Shown here: in pieces, positions 42,480 through 51,518 of the stretch
Layout of the letters: the number at the start of each line of letters is the position of its first letter
Position numbering within the stretch: the stretch's first letter is position 1
Assembly (NCBI RefSeq): GCF_026248825.1
Contig: NZ_CP110973.1
Span: 6,159,501 to 6,223,500 of the forward strand
DNA length: 64,000 nt
Direction: 5' to 3'
Source of the DNA: Larkinella insperata
Lineage (GTDB): Bacteria; Bacteroidota; Bacteroidia; Cytophagales; Spirosomataceae
Translations under genes and position numbers: made by a program
Notes under the pieces: model-generated
Told to the model about the DNA's origin: nothing
Databases searched by the model: none
Seen by the model: the letters and a program-made list of their open reading frames with translations, nothing else

Positions 42480-42863
42480 ATGAAAAAGATAATGATCCTG
42501 GTAGCGGCTGCGGGCCTGATGATCGGTGGCTGTACTACGCAACGAACCACAACGAGTGACCGGTACGATCGGTATGACCGGCGTGATGATCGTTACGGCC
42601 GGGAAATTCCCCTTGAAAACAAATTGGAACGCTGGCAGGACGAGCTGAGGCTGACGAATAGGCAGAAACGCCAGATCCGCGATATTCAGGAACGCTACGA
42701 CCGCCGGGGCCTGAGCCGCAACGAGCGCAACGACCGCCGGGACTACCGCGAACTGCAACGGCAGAAACGGAGGGATCTGCTTTCCGTTCTGAACTCCCGG
42801 CAACGCGACCGGCTCCGCGAACTGGAACAACGCAACCGGGACTTTTACGGACAACGAGACTAA
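42480..42863 (+). CDS. Arg-rich lipoprotein of unknown function
   Basis: 127 residues. Lipoprotein signal MKKIMILVAAAGLMIGGC (lipobox Cys18). The mature part is dominated by Arg, Asp, Glu and Tyr, with a low-complexity stretch RYDRYDRRDDRYGRE and then a long charged helix (ERWQDELRLTNRQKRQIRDI, QERYDRRGLSRNERNDRRDY, LNSRQRDRLRELEQRNRDFY). This spacing of charged residues resembles the Spy/CpxP-like fold, but the LTxxQ signature is not clear, so I do not assign it. It precedes the glycosidase-like gene at 42949, with a terminator between. Confidence 0.72.
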   Translation: MKKIMILVAAAGLMIGGCTTQRTTTSDRYDRYDRRDDRYGREIPLENKLERWQDELRLTNRQKRQIRDIQERYDRRGLSRNERNDRRDYRELQRQKRRDLLSVLNSRQRDRLRELEQRNRDFYGQRD

Positions 42864-42867
42864 TGAC

Positions 42868-42903
42868 AAAAAGGGCGCTGAAAAGGTGCCCTTTTTCTTT
42901 TTT
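42868..42903 (+). terminator. Terminator after the Arg-rich lipoprotein gene
   Basis: AAAAAGGGC with GCCCTTTTT, 9-bp stem, 11-nt loop, then CTTTTTT. 4 bases after the stop. Confidence 0.85.
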
Positions 42904-42948
42904 CGGGAAATGAATACCTTGCCAGCCAAATCCTATTCCTGAACCATC

Positions 42949-44070
42949 ATGCTTATGTTCCGCCCCTCTGTGCTGGCCCTGCTCACCAGTTTCCTGCTTT
43001 TTCATGCCACGGTCTACGGACAAAAGGTCAAACCGCCCAAGCGTAAAACGACGGTTTCCATTGTGGGAGACCAATTCTACATCAACGGCAAACCGACGTT
43101 TCCAGGCCGTACTTGGAACGGCTACAAAATCGAAGGTCTGTTGCCCAACGCCCGACTGGTACAGGGTATTTTCGACGACCAGAATAAAGAAAGCCGCTCC
43201 CGCTGGGCCTATCCCGACACCAAAACTTGGGACCCCAACCGCAACACCGACGAATTCATAGCCGCCATGCCGGTCTGGAAAGCCCACGGTTTGCTGGCTT
43301 TTACGCTCAATTTGCAGGGCGGCAGTCCGGAGGGGTACTCCGTTGAACACCAGCCGTGGATTAACTCGATGTTCAATCCCGATGGCTCCTACCACCCCTT
43401 TTACTCCCACCGGCTTCACCGCATCCTCAACAAAGCCGACGAGTTAGGCATGGTCGTTATTTTTGGGCTATTTTATTTCGGGCAGGATCAGTATTTAAAA
43501 AATGAAGCGGCTGTCATCAATGCCGTTAACAACACACTAGAAATCCTCGCGGATGGCAATTACCGAAACGTCATCCTTGAAATTAACAACGAATGCGACA
43601 TCCGGTACGACCACGCCATTCTGAAGCCGGAGCGCGTCCACGAACTCATTCAACGGGTGAAAGCCAGCAAAATCCGGGGTCACCGGTTTCTGGTCAGCAC
43701 CAGTTTCAGCGGTGGCACCATTCCGACGGACAAAGTGATTCAGGAAGCCGACTTTGTGCTTCTGCACGGTAACGGGGTGAAAGAGCCGGCCCGCATTGCC
43801 GACTTTGTACAGCAGGTCCGCGCCAGGGCCGGAAGCCGGAAGCTGCCCATCGTTTTTAACGAAGACGATCACTTCGACTTTGACAAGCCCTCCAATCATT
43901 TCCAGGCTGCGACCAGCGCCTACGCTTCCTGGGGTCTTTTCGACTACCGCATGAAGAACGAAGGTTTCAACGACGGTTTTCAGTCGCCCCCGATCAACTG
44001 GCAAATCAGCTCTCCGCGCAAGAAAGCCTTTTTTGATTACCTGAAAGAAATTACCGGCGGTTTGCCCTGA
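42949..44070 (+). CDS. Secreted clan GH-A-like glycoside hydrolase
   Basis: 373 residues with signal peptide (FRPSVLALLTSFLLFHATVY then GQ). A TIM-barrel cellulase-like pattern: the substrate-binding start NGKPTFPGRTWNGYKIEG, the candidate acid/base Glu215 in VILEINNECD and the candidate nucleophile Glu305 in LPIVFNEDDH. The NNE...NE spacing of about 90 residues fits clan GH-A. The exact GH family is not recognisable to me. Next to GH43 and a sialidase/deacetylase block, so a role in polysaccharide degradation is likely. Confidence 0.78.
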   Translation: MLMFRPSVLALLTSFLLFHATVYGQKVKPPKRKTTVSIVGDQFYINGKPTFPGRTWNGYKIEGLLPNARLVQGIFDDQNKESRSRWAYPDTKTWDPNRNTDEFIAAMPVWKAHGLLAFTLNLQGGSPEGYSVEHQPWINSMFNPDGSYHPFYSHRLHRILNKADELGMVVIFGLFYFGQDQYLKNEAAVINAVNNTLEILADGNYRNVILEINNECDIRYDHAILKPERVHELIQRVKASKIRGHRFLVSTSFSGGTIPTDKVIQEADFVLLHGNGVKEPARIADFVQQVRARAGSRKLPIVFNEDDHFDFDKPSNHFQAATSAYASWGLFDYRMKNEGFNDGFQSPPINWQISSPRKKAFFDYLKEITGGLP

Positions 44071-44133
44071 AAACACTAGCCTGCCTAAACGCTGGCAGGT
44101 CGCTTCCCACTTTACTCTGCTGGTTTAGCATAC

Positions 44134-44185
44134 CCTTTCACGGACGAGCGCGAACATCGTTTCAAAACCGCTCTTCCGTGAAAGG
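44134..44185. terminator. Bidirectional hairpin between the GH-A-like and GH43 genes
   Basis: CCTTTCACGGA-C-GAGCG (44134-44150) opposes CGCTC-T-TCCGTGAAAGG (44169-44185): 16 of 17 pairs, 18-nt loop, between convergent stops at 44070 and 44203. No U-tract. Confidence 0.65.
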
Positions 44186-44202
44186 ATTACTTAGCCCCTG
44201 CT

Positions 44203-45768
44203 CTATTCGTACCGCAGATCAATAGACCGAAACGAACCCGCGCCTTGCTGATCGCCCGAGACACTCAGGCCCACGCGCGGTGCCCGGTCCCAGCGGGGCA
44301 GAAAAGCGCCGTCCACCGGCGATGTCGTGAGCAGGACCGGCTTTCTTCCTTCCGATGCCCAGTAAAAATCGTAAAACCGCCCAAAACGGCTTTTGAGTTG
44401 CAGCGTCACCGGACCCGCTGCAGACGGCAACGGTTGTGATTTCAGCACCTGGCGTACTCCGTCTTTCACCTGCCAGACCTCCAGCGTTCCCTGGCGAACT
44501 CCCAGCCCCAGCGCGTTCTGGGCGTCGCCGTACAAACTGACGCTTTGCAGCACATCGGCTTTGGCGTCAACTGTGGCCGAGAGCGAATACGTTCCCTTTT
44601 TAAGCACCAGCCCCAGAAAGCTGCCGGCGGGCTGCGAGACGGCATTCTGGAGTTTCAGCGCCCCGGCTTCGACGGCATAGGCGGGTTTCGGTTGGCTGGC
44701 ATCCCACACCCAGGGCACTTGCGTTGCCGGTTTGGCAAAATCAACGGTTACGTTCCGGTCGATTTGCTGAACGGTTTTGGCGGGCGATTCGGCCTGGGCG
44801 GGCGTGGTTGTGCCGTAGCGAAAAACCGGCCAGCCGGTTTGGTCGTTCCAGGCCAGTTCACTCAAAACGCCCTGCCGACCCGTCTGGGTAAAATCCGTTC
44901 CGTTGTAGGCGTGGTGCAGGTAAAAATAGCGGTTGTCAGGCGTGGTGACTACGGTTCCGTGGCCGGGGCATTTCCAGGTATCGTCACCGACCAGCACCGG
45001 ATTGCCGGCAAATTTTTCCCACGGTCCCTGCAGTTTTTCGGCCCGGGCCAGCCCGACCTGGTAGTTGCAGTTGGCTCCGCAGCAGGCATTGCCCGAATAA
45101 GTCATGTAAAAATACCGTCCCCGTTTGAACAGCGCCTGCCCTTCGGCCCCGCCCGCTTCCCAGTTGTCCCGTTCGGCGGTCAGCAGCGTGAAGGCTTTTC
45201 CCGTCACCTTCAGGCCATCAGAGGATAATTCGGCCCCCAATAGCTCAATCGCCTTGCCTTTGTCCAGACCGTAGGCTTTCCAGGTCATAAACAGTTTGCC
45301 CTGATCTTCGATAATAAAGGCGTCGATGGCTTCCGAGGTCCATTCGAGCAGCAAACCGTGGTCCGTAAACCCTTTACGCAGGTCGCGCGTGGTGGCGACA
45401 CCGATGTATGAACGCTTATCTGATTTCCGGCGGGCCGTGTAGTAAACGTAAAAAATACCGTTGCGGTGGAATAACTCCGGTGCCCAGTAGCTGCCCACGG
45501 TCCATTCCGGCAAGGTGGCAAAAACCGGCCCAACATACGACCAGTTAACCAGATCGGTTGAGGTATAAATCGGGTAGGCCGGTCCCCATTCGGAAGACGT
45601 GCCAACCGCGTAATAAGTACTTCCGACGCGGATCACCGACGGATCGGCAAAATCGCCCGCAATAACCGGATTGCGGTACGTGGCGGTTGGCGTTATCGGT
45701 TTAGGGGACTGGGCCAGAGAGGCCGGTAAAATTAAACAGAAGAGCAAACTGATGCAGATAAACTTCAT
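44203..45768 (-). CDS. Secreted glycoside hydrolase family 43 enzyme
   Basis: Five-bladed beta-propeller glycosidase, usually alpha-L-arabinofuranosidase or beta-xylosidase. 521 residues from the ATG at 45768. Signal peptide MKFICISLLFCLILPASLAQ. The propeller (about 30-330) shows the base Asp in AGDFADPSVIRVGSTYY, the pKa-modulating Asp region IDAFIIEDQGKLFMTWKAYG, the acid Glu in NWEAGGAEGQALFKRGRYFY, and HGTVVTTPDNRYFYLHHAYN. A C-terminal beta-sandwich (about 345-520) is probably a GH43 accessory domain. The frame runs farther upstream without a signal, so 45768 is preferred. Confidence 0.9.
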   Translation of the reverse strand: MKFICISLLFCLILPASLAQSPKPITPTATYRNPVIAGDFADPSVIRVGSTYYAVGTSSEWGPAYPIYTSTDLVNWSYVGPVFATLPEWTVGSYWAPELFHRNGIFYVYYTARRKSDKRSYIGVATTRDLRKGFTDHGLLLEWTSEAIDAFIIEDQGKLFMTWKAYGLDKGKAIELLGAELSSDGLKVTGKAFTLLTAERDNWEAGGAEGQALFKRGRYFYMTYSGNACCGANCNYQVGLARAEKLQGPWEKFAGNPVLVGDDTWKCPGHGTVVTTPDNRYFYLHHAYNGTDFTQTGRQGVLSELAWNDQTGWPVFRYGTTTPAQAESPAKTVQQIDRNVTVDFAKPATQVPWVWDASQPKPAYAVEAGALKLQNAVSQPAGSFLGLVLKKGTYSLSATVDAKADVLQSVSLYGDAQNALGLGVRQGTLEVWQVKDGVRQVLKSQPLPSAAGPVTLQLKSRFGRFYDFYWASEGRKPVLLTTSPVDGAFLPRWDRAPRVGLSVSGDQQGAGSFRSIDLRYE

Positions 45769-45925
45769 GTGTTTTTTAAGGTTCGGTACCGTGAACAAAA
45801 GTAGCACCTGTGAAGTATATTCGTATAGCAGAACAGTAAATGGGTGGGATAACGGTTTTTGTACCCTTCCCGGCAAAATCAGATCCCGTTTTCGGTTTCC
45901 TGCTGTACCTAAATCCGTCACTAAG

Positions 45926-46702
45926 ATGAGCAGCTTTTATCTGATCTGCCTGGCTGGTGCATTACTGGCCTCCCCCGGCGACGAAACGAAGAAGAACCGT
46001 CGGCTGAAAAACCGCTTCGAACGGCAGGAATACCTTAATTCCGTTCAGGAAATCACCTACCACGACCGCTGGAAAAAAATGGCAACCGTGCAGACGTTCG
46101 ACAAAGCCAACCGGCGGCTGTCGGAAGAACACTACCGGGATTACCAGCAACGCATCCGCCACGGGCGCACTCGGTCGTGGTTTCCGAACGGGCAACTCCA
46201 CTGGACCTGCGACTTCAAGGATAATCAGATTAACGGTCCGTTTTTTTCGTATTACGAAGACGGCACCCTCAAACGGCGGGAGCTTTACCGGCTGGGCCAG
46301 GTCCGGAGAAAAGGCGAATGTTTTACGGCCAACGGCGAGCCAACCCCGTGTCAGCCGCTGGTGCAGCAGGCCGAGTTTGAGGGCGGCCCCAAGAAATTCG
46401 TCCAGTTTTTAAAAGGGCGGCTTCGCCAGATTCAATCCCCTGAGCCATCGATATTCATTACGCTGGAAGGCACCTTGTCGGAAAGCGGCATTCTGTACAA
46501 TCTTCGGCCCATGTCCTACCTGAAAAACCGTCCGGAATCCGAACAGAAACTGGCGAGTCAGCTCGTTGAAAACCTGCGGGATATGCCCCAGTGGCGGCCC
46601 CTGGTCATCGATGATCAGGCGACCCAAAGCGATTTGCTCATCAGCATTCACCTCTACGGTGGTCGGGTCTACAGCGCCAATTACGGCTACAATACGATGT
46701 AA
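45926..46702 (+). CDS. YwqK/MORN-like repeat protein
   Basis: 258 residues. N-terminal hydrophobic segment (SSFYLICLAGALLASPGDE), probably a signal peptide. MORN-like hairpin repeats at about 75-130 (HGRTRSWFPNGQLHWTCDFK, GPFFSYYEDGTLKRRELYRL) and a mixed alpha/beta C-terminus (FITLEGTLSESGILYNLRPM, ENLRDMPQWRPLVIDDQATQ) that recalls TonB-C-like folds, but I would not assign it. The start at 45926 is chosen because the longer frame overlaps the GH43 start region. Second protein of this repeat class in the window (see 20134). Confidence 0.72.
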   Translation: MSSFYLICLAGALLASPGDETKKNRRLKNRFERQEYLNSVQEITYHDRWKKMATVQTFDKANRRLSEEHYRDYQQRIRHGRTRSWFPNGQLHWTCDFKDNQINGPFFSYYEDGTLKRRELYRLGQVRRKGECFTANGEPTPCQPLVQQAEFEGGPKKFVQFLKGRLRQIQSPEPSIFITLEGTLSESGILYNLRPMSYLKNRPESEQKLASQLVENLRDMPQWRPLVIDDQATQSDLLISIHLYGGRVYSANYGYNTM

Positions 46703-46711
46703 CCGCTTTTG

Positions 46712-47080
46712 TCAGTACGTTTTCTCCAGCAGAACGTCAACCCGTTTGGCGTCCTTCATGAACTGGTTGTAGGGTATTCCCAACTGCGTCAGCCGCTGGC
46801 CCGCGCAATTGAAAATATTGCTCATGGGCGACGACAGAAACGGATTTGAAAAGACCAGGTATTCCTGACCCTGGTACGAATACACCACGACGCTCAGCGG
46901 TCCGGCTTTGGGCTGCTGGAAACCCGATAAATGTTGCTTCACCCAGGGCGTGCCCTCCAGCGAACTCTTCGTAAAGCACCGCTCTTTCAGGTCTGATTTT
47001 TCGCAGGATGTAAAAAGGTACAGACTGATCATCAGCCAGGCGCCCAATCCGCTGCGTATGGGGGTCAGAAGGAAGTTCAT
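46712..47080 (-). CDS. 122-residue lipoprotein, unknown function
   Basis: N-terminal signal GLGAWLMISLYLFTSC with a lipobox-like LFTSC (Cys26), then a charged mature region (EKSDLKERCFTKSSLEGTPW) and a beta-like region (GPLSVVVYSYQGQEYLVFSN). A second Cys pair (ERCF, IFNCAG) may form a disulfide. No family recognised. Ends 10 bp from the convergent YwqK-like gene. Confidence 0.7.
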   Translation of the reverse strand: MNFLLTPIRSGLGAWLMISLYLFTSCEKSDLKERCFTKSSLEGTPWVKQHLSGFQQPKAGPLSVVVYSYQGQEYLVFSNPFLSSPMSNIFNCAGQRLTQLGIPYNQFMKDAKRVDVLLEKTY

Positions 47081-47215
47081 AAAGGCTTAATCAAGGGCTT
47101 ACAGGACGACTCACCTAGGCGTAAAACCGTTGGAAAGCGTCTTTGTCAAAAGCGCTATTTCCGGAATATTTAGCCAATGGTCTCTCTACCATGGTCTTTT
47201 GCTGGTTAGTATAGA

Positions 47216-47983
47216 ATGAATCTGAAAATCTTAGGCTGGCTTACGGTGTTCGGGCTGGTATCGCTGTCGAGCGTTGGGCAGCAAAAACGCATTCTGGACC
47301 ATAACTCAATTGGCTGGTTTGTCTATGACGGCGACCACGAACTGAGCAAAAAGTGGTCGTTGCACACGGAGTACCAATGGCGCCGGATTGATTACATCCG
47401 GACCTGGCAGCAGTCGCTGGCCCGGTTGGGGGTGAACTACAAACTGACGGATAAGCTCCAGCTCGGCGGGGGGTATACGTATTTCGTCACATTCCCGTAC
47501 GGCGATCACCCCGTGGCAGACCGGGGCGTTCCGACGCCGGAACACCGGTTGTACCAGGATCTGGAACTGGCCGACACTGCCGGACGGTTTGCGCTCAGTC
47601 ACCGGTTTCGGCTGGAGCAACGCTGGCTGAGCGAACAAGCCCCGGAAGACCCGCGCCGAATCAGCGGCTGGTCGTACGAAAACCGGGCGCGGTACCAGAT
47701 TACGGTCAATTACCCGCTGCAAGGCGCTGCGATCGACGACAACGAGTTTTACCTGACCTTTTTCGACGAACTGTTTATCAGCTTTGGCAGGAATGCGGGG
47801 GCAAACATCTTCAATCAGAACCGGCTTCTGGGCGGTTTAGGGTATCAGTTTCAGGACAACTTTCAGCTTGAACTCGGCTTTCTTAACCAGATTACGCAAC
47901 ACGCCGATACCGATCCCGCTACAAACAATCCGGTGTTTGAGTTCAACAACGGTTTCCGGTTGAATGTGGCCTTTGGGTTTTAA
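47216..47983 (+). CDS. DUF2490-family outer-membrane beta-barrel protein
   Basis: 255 residues with signal peptide (ILGWLTVFGLVSLSSVG then Q). Alternating beta-strand pattern with aromatic girdles: NSIGWFVYDGDHELSKKWSL, HTEYQWRRIDYIRTWQQSLA, LQLGGGYTYFVTFPYGDHPV, HRFRLEQRWLSEQ, FYLTFFDELFISFG, and the last strand GFRLNVAFGF ending in Phe. This matches DUF2490. Probably an outer-membrane barrel of unknown cargo. Confidence 0.85.
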   Translation: MNLKILGWLTVFGLVSLSSVGQQKRILDHNSIGWFVYDGDHELSKKWSLHTEYQWRRIDYIRTWQQSLARLGVNYKLTDKLQLGGGYTYFVTFPYGDHPVADRGVPTPEHRLYQDLELADTAGRFALSHRFRLEQRWLSEQAPEDPRRISGWSYENRARYQITVNYPLQGAAIDDNEFYLTFFDELFISFGRNAGANIFNQNRLLGGLGYQFQDNFQLELGFLNQITQHADTDPATNNPVFEFNNGFRLNVAFGF

Positions 47984-47989
47984 AAAGGC

Positions 47990-48053
47990 TGTTCGTACAC
48001 AGAGTTGATCAGAGGTAATAAGAGTTTGCTCCGATCAACTCTGTGTACGAACA
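47990..48053. repeat. 21-bp perfect inverted repeat at the end of the sialidase block
   Basis: TGTTCGTACACAGAGTTGAT then C (47990-48010) is perfectly complementary to 48033-48053, with a 22-nt loop. It lies between the convergent stops of the DUF2490 gene (47983) and the propeller gene (48057). Weak T-rich tail (CTTTTAC) on the + strand. Contains the CAGAGTTGATC word of the repeat family. Confidence 0.75.
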
Positions 48054-48056
48054 CTT

Positions 48057-50270
48057 TTACTTAACAGGCCCCGAAATTACGCCCAGATACCGCCCTAGCC
48101 AGTACGGCAGCAGCCAGATGTCGCCCGCGCTGTGCTCGGAGCCACCGCTGCGGCCTTTCCGGTCGAGATTAAACATGTTGGCGTTGTGCCGCTGGATGGG
48201 CCGCTCGTCGGGCGGGAGCACTTCCCTGGTCGTTTGACGACGGAAATTGGGCTCCAGGAGTTGAATGTCTTTGCGGTGGCTGTTCTCGATGTTCCAGTCG
48301 ATCAGGTCGAGCGGGTGTTCCTGCAAATACCAGACGGCTTCTTTCAAATCAAAGTCTTTCACGCCGGTCATGGCAGCAAACAGGTTCCAGGCGCCCTCTT
48401 TTTCGGGGCGCTCGGCCTGCCAGTGGTCCAGAATCTGCTGCTTATAACGGGTTTTCAGCGTATCGTTGAAGGCATACCGGTACAGCCCCCAGTAACCCAC
48501 AAAATACATTTCATCGTCGGAGTGATTCCAGCCGTCAGACATGTGTTTGCTGTGCTCGTCGGCATTGTCGGCCGCCCGGCCAATCTCTTTCATCGGGCGC
48601 ATCATGTTGGCGTAGTAACCGTGTTTCTGCATCAGCTCAAACGCCTTCTTTTTGTACTTCTCCTTTTTGGTAAAATGATACGCGGTTTGCAGCATCGCCA
48701 CAATATTCGACGAGTTCAGTTTACGATCGCCCACGTTGGTCGGAAAGGCGTTGACGTAAACCGGATTCCACTTGCCCCACTGCGTGGGTTTACCGTCGTA
48801 ATCAACCAAATACATATCGTTTTTGAGGATGTGACTCATCAGCGTATCGATCAGCGTAATGGCGCGGCTTTTCAGGTCCTTATCCGGAATCAGTTCGGCC
48901 ATCGCCCCGAAGGCAAAGATGTGTCCGATGGCTTCGTCACTGCTGGTAGTCGATTTCCAGTCCCACTCCGGATTTTTGGCGTGCTGCCAGCGTTCGGGGT
49001 CCGACAGCTCTTTCAGGTGACCGCTGCGCTCGAACGACCGGGCCGGAAAACCGGGAACCGGATTGACCGTATAAAGCCGTTCCATCGCATCCAGCGACTC
49101 GCGGCAGTTTTGCAGCGCTTCGGGGTCTTTCGTGACCGCATACCGAAAAATTTCCCCGCCCAGGTACATGGAGGTCCACAGGCCGTCGTTGTCCGAATCT
49201 TCCAGATAACCAGTCGAAATATCGCCCTTGTTCATGTCGCTCAGGGTAGCGTTAAACCCCACCCGAATGTGGCGGCTACGGACCTGGTTGTCGAAAAAAA
49301 CGGCCTTGTCATGCAGCGTCATCGGCTTGAAAGCGATTTGGCCCAGCCCGGCTTTCGTCAGAATCAGAACCGAGTTTTTGGGGCCTTTCGAGATGTGCAC
49401 CACCTCGTCGCCGGGCAGCCAGCGTTCGCCGTTGTAGTAATCAAATTTACCGTCCGAACGCAGGGCAAACGCGCCTTTCGTTGAGCCAAACCACAGCTTA
49501 CCGTCCACCTCGGCCACCGCCGTGATGTCGGTCCAGGGAAGTTTTTTGCGCACCTCGCCCGCTTGTTTTTTCGTTGTCACGTCAAATTCCAGGTAGCCGT
49601 CGGCCGTTCCCACAATCACTTTTTTCCCCTGAGCCGCCAGATCGAAAGCCGTAAACCCGCTGCCGTCTAGCACTTTCGTCAGTTTCGGACTGGCTACCGA
49701 AACCGTTGACAACGTTTTTTTTCCTAATACCCAGAACTGGTTGCCCCCCGGCTGGTACCGGATTCCGATCACCTCATCGTTGGGCAACGAACCGTTCCAG
49801 AGGCTCTTCGAGTCTTTCACCAAGGCCAGCGACGAGCCATCAGAAACCAGGAACGTAAACGCGGGCGCACCGGCAAACAAACGGGCTTTCGGCAGCGAAT
49901 GCGCGGAAAAAAGCTTGCCCGCCCAGGCGTTGCTGTACACCACTTGGTCGGTCAGGTACACCAGTTGCTGGTCGAAAACACCCAAAGCCGTCAGGTTTTT
50001 ATCTTTCGTAAACCGGTAATACTGATCCGGCTTGAGCGTACCCGGATGCAGAAACTGCCCGTCGTGCGGGTGCAGCAACTCGCCATCGGTGTTGATGATC
50101 TGAATGGCCCCGTTGCGGTCCGTATAGACGGCCTGTAGGTTTCCGCTGGATTTATCGGCGTAGAATTTTACGCTGTAATCCTGCCAGAACGGCTTGTCCT
50201 GGTAAACGGACTGGGCGTAGGTTCGGCAAAAAATAAAGGCAATAACAATGCAGTAACGAAAAGTTCGCAT
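48057..50270 (-). CDS. Secreted propeller plus helical-domain protein, copy 1, unknown enzyme candidate
   Basis: 737 residues. Signal peptide (MRTFRYCIVIAFIFCRTYAQ). Residues about 40-330 are beta-propeller-like repeats (VIVGTADGYLEFDV, KLWFGSTKGAFALRSDGKFD), as in two-component-regulator propellers. Residues about 355-735 are mainly helical, with motifs shared with the 52686 gene: DNDGLW.S.YLGGE.FRYA, TSSDEAIGH (about 442-450), DGKPTQWGKWNP, AYHFT, HPLDLIDW and the end IWLLPYWLGRYL. It is last in a minus-strand run with a sialidase and a deacetylase. Candidate glycan hydrolase or lyase; activity is inference. Confidence 0.75.
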   Translation of the reverse strand: MRTFRYCIVIAFIFCRTYAQSVYQDKPFWQDYSVKFYADKSSGNLQAVYTDRNGAIQIINTDGELLHPHDGQFLHPGTLKPDQYYRFTKDKNLTALGVFDQQLVYLTDQVVYSNAWAGKLFSAHSLPKARLFAGAPAFTFLVSDGSSLALVKDSKSLWNGSLPNDEVIGIRYQPGGNQFWVLGKKTLSTVSVASPKLTKVLDGSGFTAFDLAAQGKKVIVGTADGYLEFDVTTKKQAGEVRKKLPWTDITAVAEVDGKLWFGSTKGAFALRSDGKFDYYNGERWLPGDEVVHISKGPKNSVLILTKAGLGQIAFKPMTLHDKAVFFDNQVRSRHIRVGFNATLSDMNKGDISTGYLEDSDNDGLWTSMYLGGEIFRYAVTKDPEALQNCRESLDAMERLYTVNPVPGFPARSFERSGHLKELSDPERWQHAKNPEWDWKSTTSSDEAIGHIFAFGAMAELIPDKDLKSRAITLIDTLMSHILKNDMYLVDYDGKPTQWGKWNPVYVNAFPTNVGDRKLNSSNIVAMLQTAYHFTKKEKYKKKAFELMQKHGYYANMMRPMKEIGRAADNADEHSKHMSDGWNHSDDEMYFVGYWGLYRYAFNDTLKTRYKQQILDHWQAERPEKEGAWNLFAAMTGVKDFDLKEAVWYLQEHPLDLIDWNIENSHRKDIQLLEPNFRRQTTREVLPPDERPIQRHNANMFNLDRKGRSGGSEHSAGDIWLLPYWLGRYLGVISGPVK

Positions 50271-50304
50271 GATCGATTGGGGTTGTATGAATCAAAGAAA
50301 CCGC

Positions 50305-51516
50305 TCAGGGTTTTTGGGCCGTGACGGGGTCGGAGGTAACGGCTGCCGGATCGACCACAACGTGCCGAATCGACTTCTCTCCTTTTTCCAGGTGGTGGGA
50401 ATACGTCAGGTGGAGCAGTCCGTCGGGCGTCTGAATCAGCGAGGGATACGAAAACGCACCCTGATTTTTTTGCTTGTCCTCCAGCCGGATCTTCCATTTC
50501 CAGGTCTGGGCTTCATCATCCGACAGGTACAGGCTCAGCCGGTGACGGCCGTTGTCGATGTCGTTTCCCAGAAAAGCCCACTTTCCATCCCGCAGCCGGA
50601 GCAGTTCAACGCTGGCCGTGTTTGGAATCTCGGACTTTACGGTCGCTTTCCAGCTTTCGCCGTTGTCGGATGATTCGCTGACCTGGACCCGGCTGGGCAT
50701 ATCGCCACTGTCGCGCATGTAAGCGATGATGGTCCCGTTGTTCCGGCGGGCCAGAGCCGGTTGGATGGGCCCGCGCCCCACAATCGGCAGGCTGGGCCGC
50801 CAGGTGGTTCCGTCGTCGTCGGAAATGGCGATCAGCGACATGTTCAGTCCGTCGGAATAAAGCGGCAGCAGAATCCGGCCGTTTTCCAGAATCAACGGTT
50901 TGATGCGCGTCATCCAGCCCGTGCTGCGTTTACGGGCATCCTGACTGGCCTCGATAATCATGTCGTCGTATTGGGGGGCATATTCGGCCCAGCCCGAAGT
51001 ATTCTTCGGCAACTCCTTAAACCGCTTCTCGACTTCCTCGGCAAACCGCTTATCCGGTTTCAGCAGAATGTTGTCCTGCCAGCTCCAGACCGGCGCACCG
51101 GGTTTGGTATAATCCATTGTGGTCCGGAACCGGAGAATTGAATTTTCCCAGCGGTTGGCCACCACGGCAATCCAGACCAGAAACAGCTTCCCCTGGCGGT
51201 TCAGAAACAGGACGGGGTTGCAGTCGGGCAGGTTGGGCGTGTCGGCCAACACAAACGGTTCGCTCCAGGTGGTCTGGCCTTTGAGCTGCCGGGCTCCCAT
51301 TATTTTCACATCATCGGCGGAGCGTTCCCCGCTGCCCTCAAACCAGGCCGCCAGCAGATCCCCGTTGGGCAGGGCCACCAGGCTGCTGCCGTGGACGTGG
51401 TGCTGCATTTGATAGGGAAAAACAATCTCACCCCGCACCACCGCCGACTTTGACTGGGCCAGCACCCCGGCACTTACCAAAAAGAATACGCCAAAAACCA
51501 AAAACAACTTTTTCAT
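50305..51516 (-). CDS. Secreted sialidase-family (BNR-repeat) protein
   Basis: 403 residues, signal peptide (LFLVFGVFFLVSAGVLAQ). Six-bladed propeller pattern with Asp-box-like turns (ISDDDGTTWRPSLPIV, SESSDNGESWKATVKS, LSDDEAQTWKWKIR) and LPLYSDGLNMSLIAISDDDG. Resembles exo-alpha-sialidases and other BNR hydrolases. The catalytic Arg triad and Tyr cannot be fixed from sequence alone. Two bases separate its start from the deacetylase stop, so they are co-transcribed. Confidence 0.85.
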   Translation of the reverse strand: MKKLFLVFGVFFLVSAGVLAQSKSAVVRGEIVFPYQMQHHVHGSSLVALPNGDLLAAWFEGSGERSADDVKIMGARQLKGQTTWSEPFVLADTPNLPDCNPVLFLNRQGKLFLVWIAVVANRWENSILRFRTTMDYTKPGAPVWSWQDNILLKPDKRFAEEVEKRFKELPKNTSGWAEYAPQYDDMIIEASQDARKRSTGWMTRIKPLILENGRILLPLYSDGLNMSLIAISDDDGTTWRPSLPIVGRGPIQPALARRNNGTIIAYMRDSGDMPSRVQVSESSDNGESWKATVKSEIPNTASVELLRLRDGKWAFLGNDIDNGRHRLSLYLSDDEAQTWKWKIRLEDKQKNQGAFSYPSLIQTPDGLLHLTYSHHLEKGEKSIRHVVVDPAAVTSDPVTAQKP

Positions 51517-51518
51517 TT

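Noticed and set aside
42480..42863. Spy/CpxP assignment for the Arg-rich lipoprotein
   Set aside because: The charged helices are suggestive, but the LTxxQ repeat signature is not clear.
45769..45921. Upstream extension of GH43
   Set aside because: Would place more than 50 unrelated residues in front of a clear signal peptide at 45768.
45671..45925. Upstream extension of the YwqK-like gene
   Set aside because: It overlaps the GH43 signal-peptide region on the other strand and shows no family sequence; the ATG at 45926 gives a sensible signal segment.
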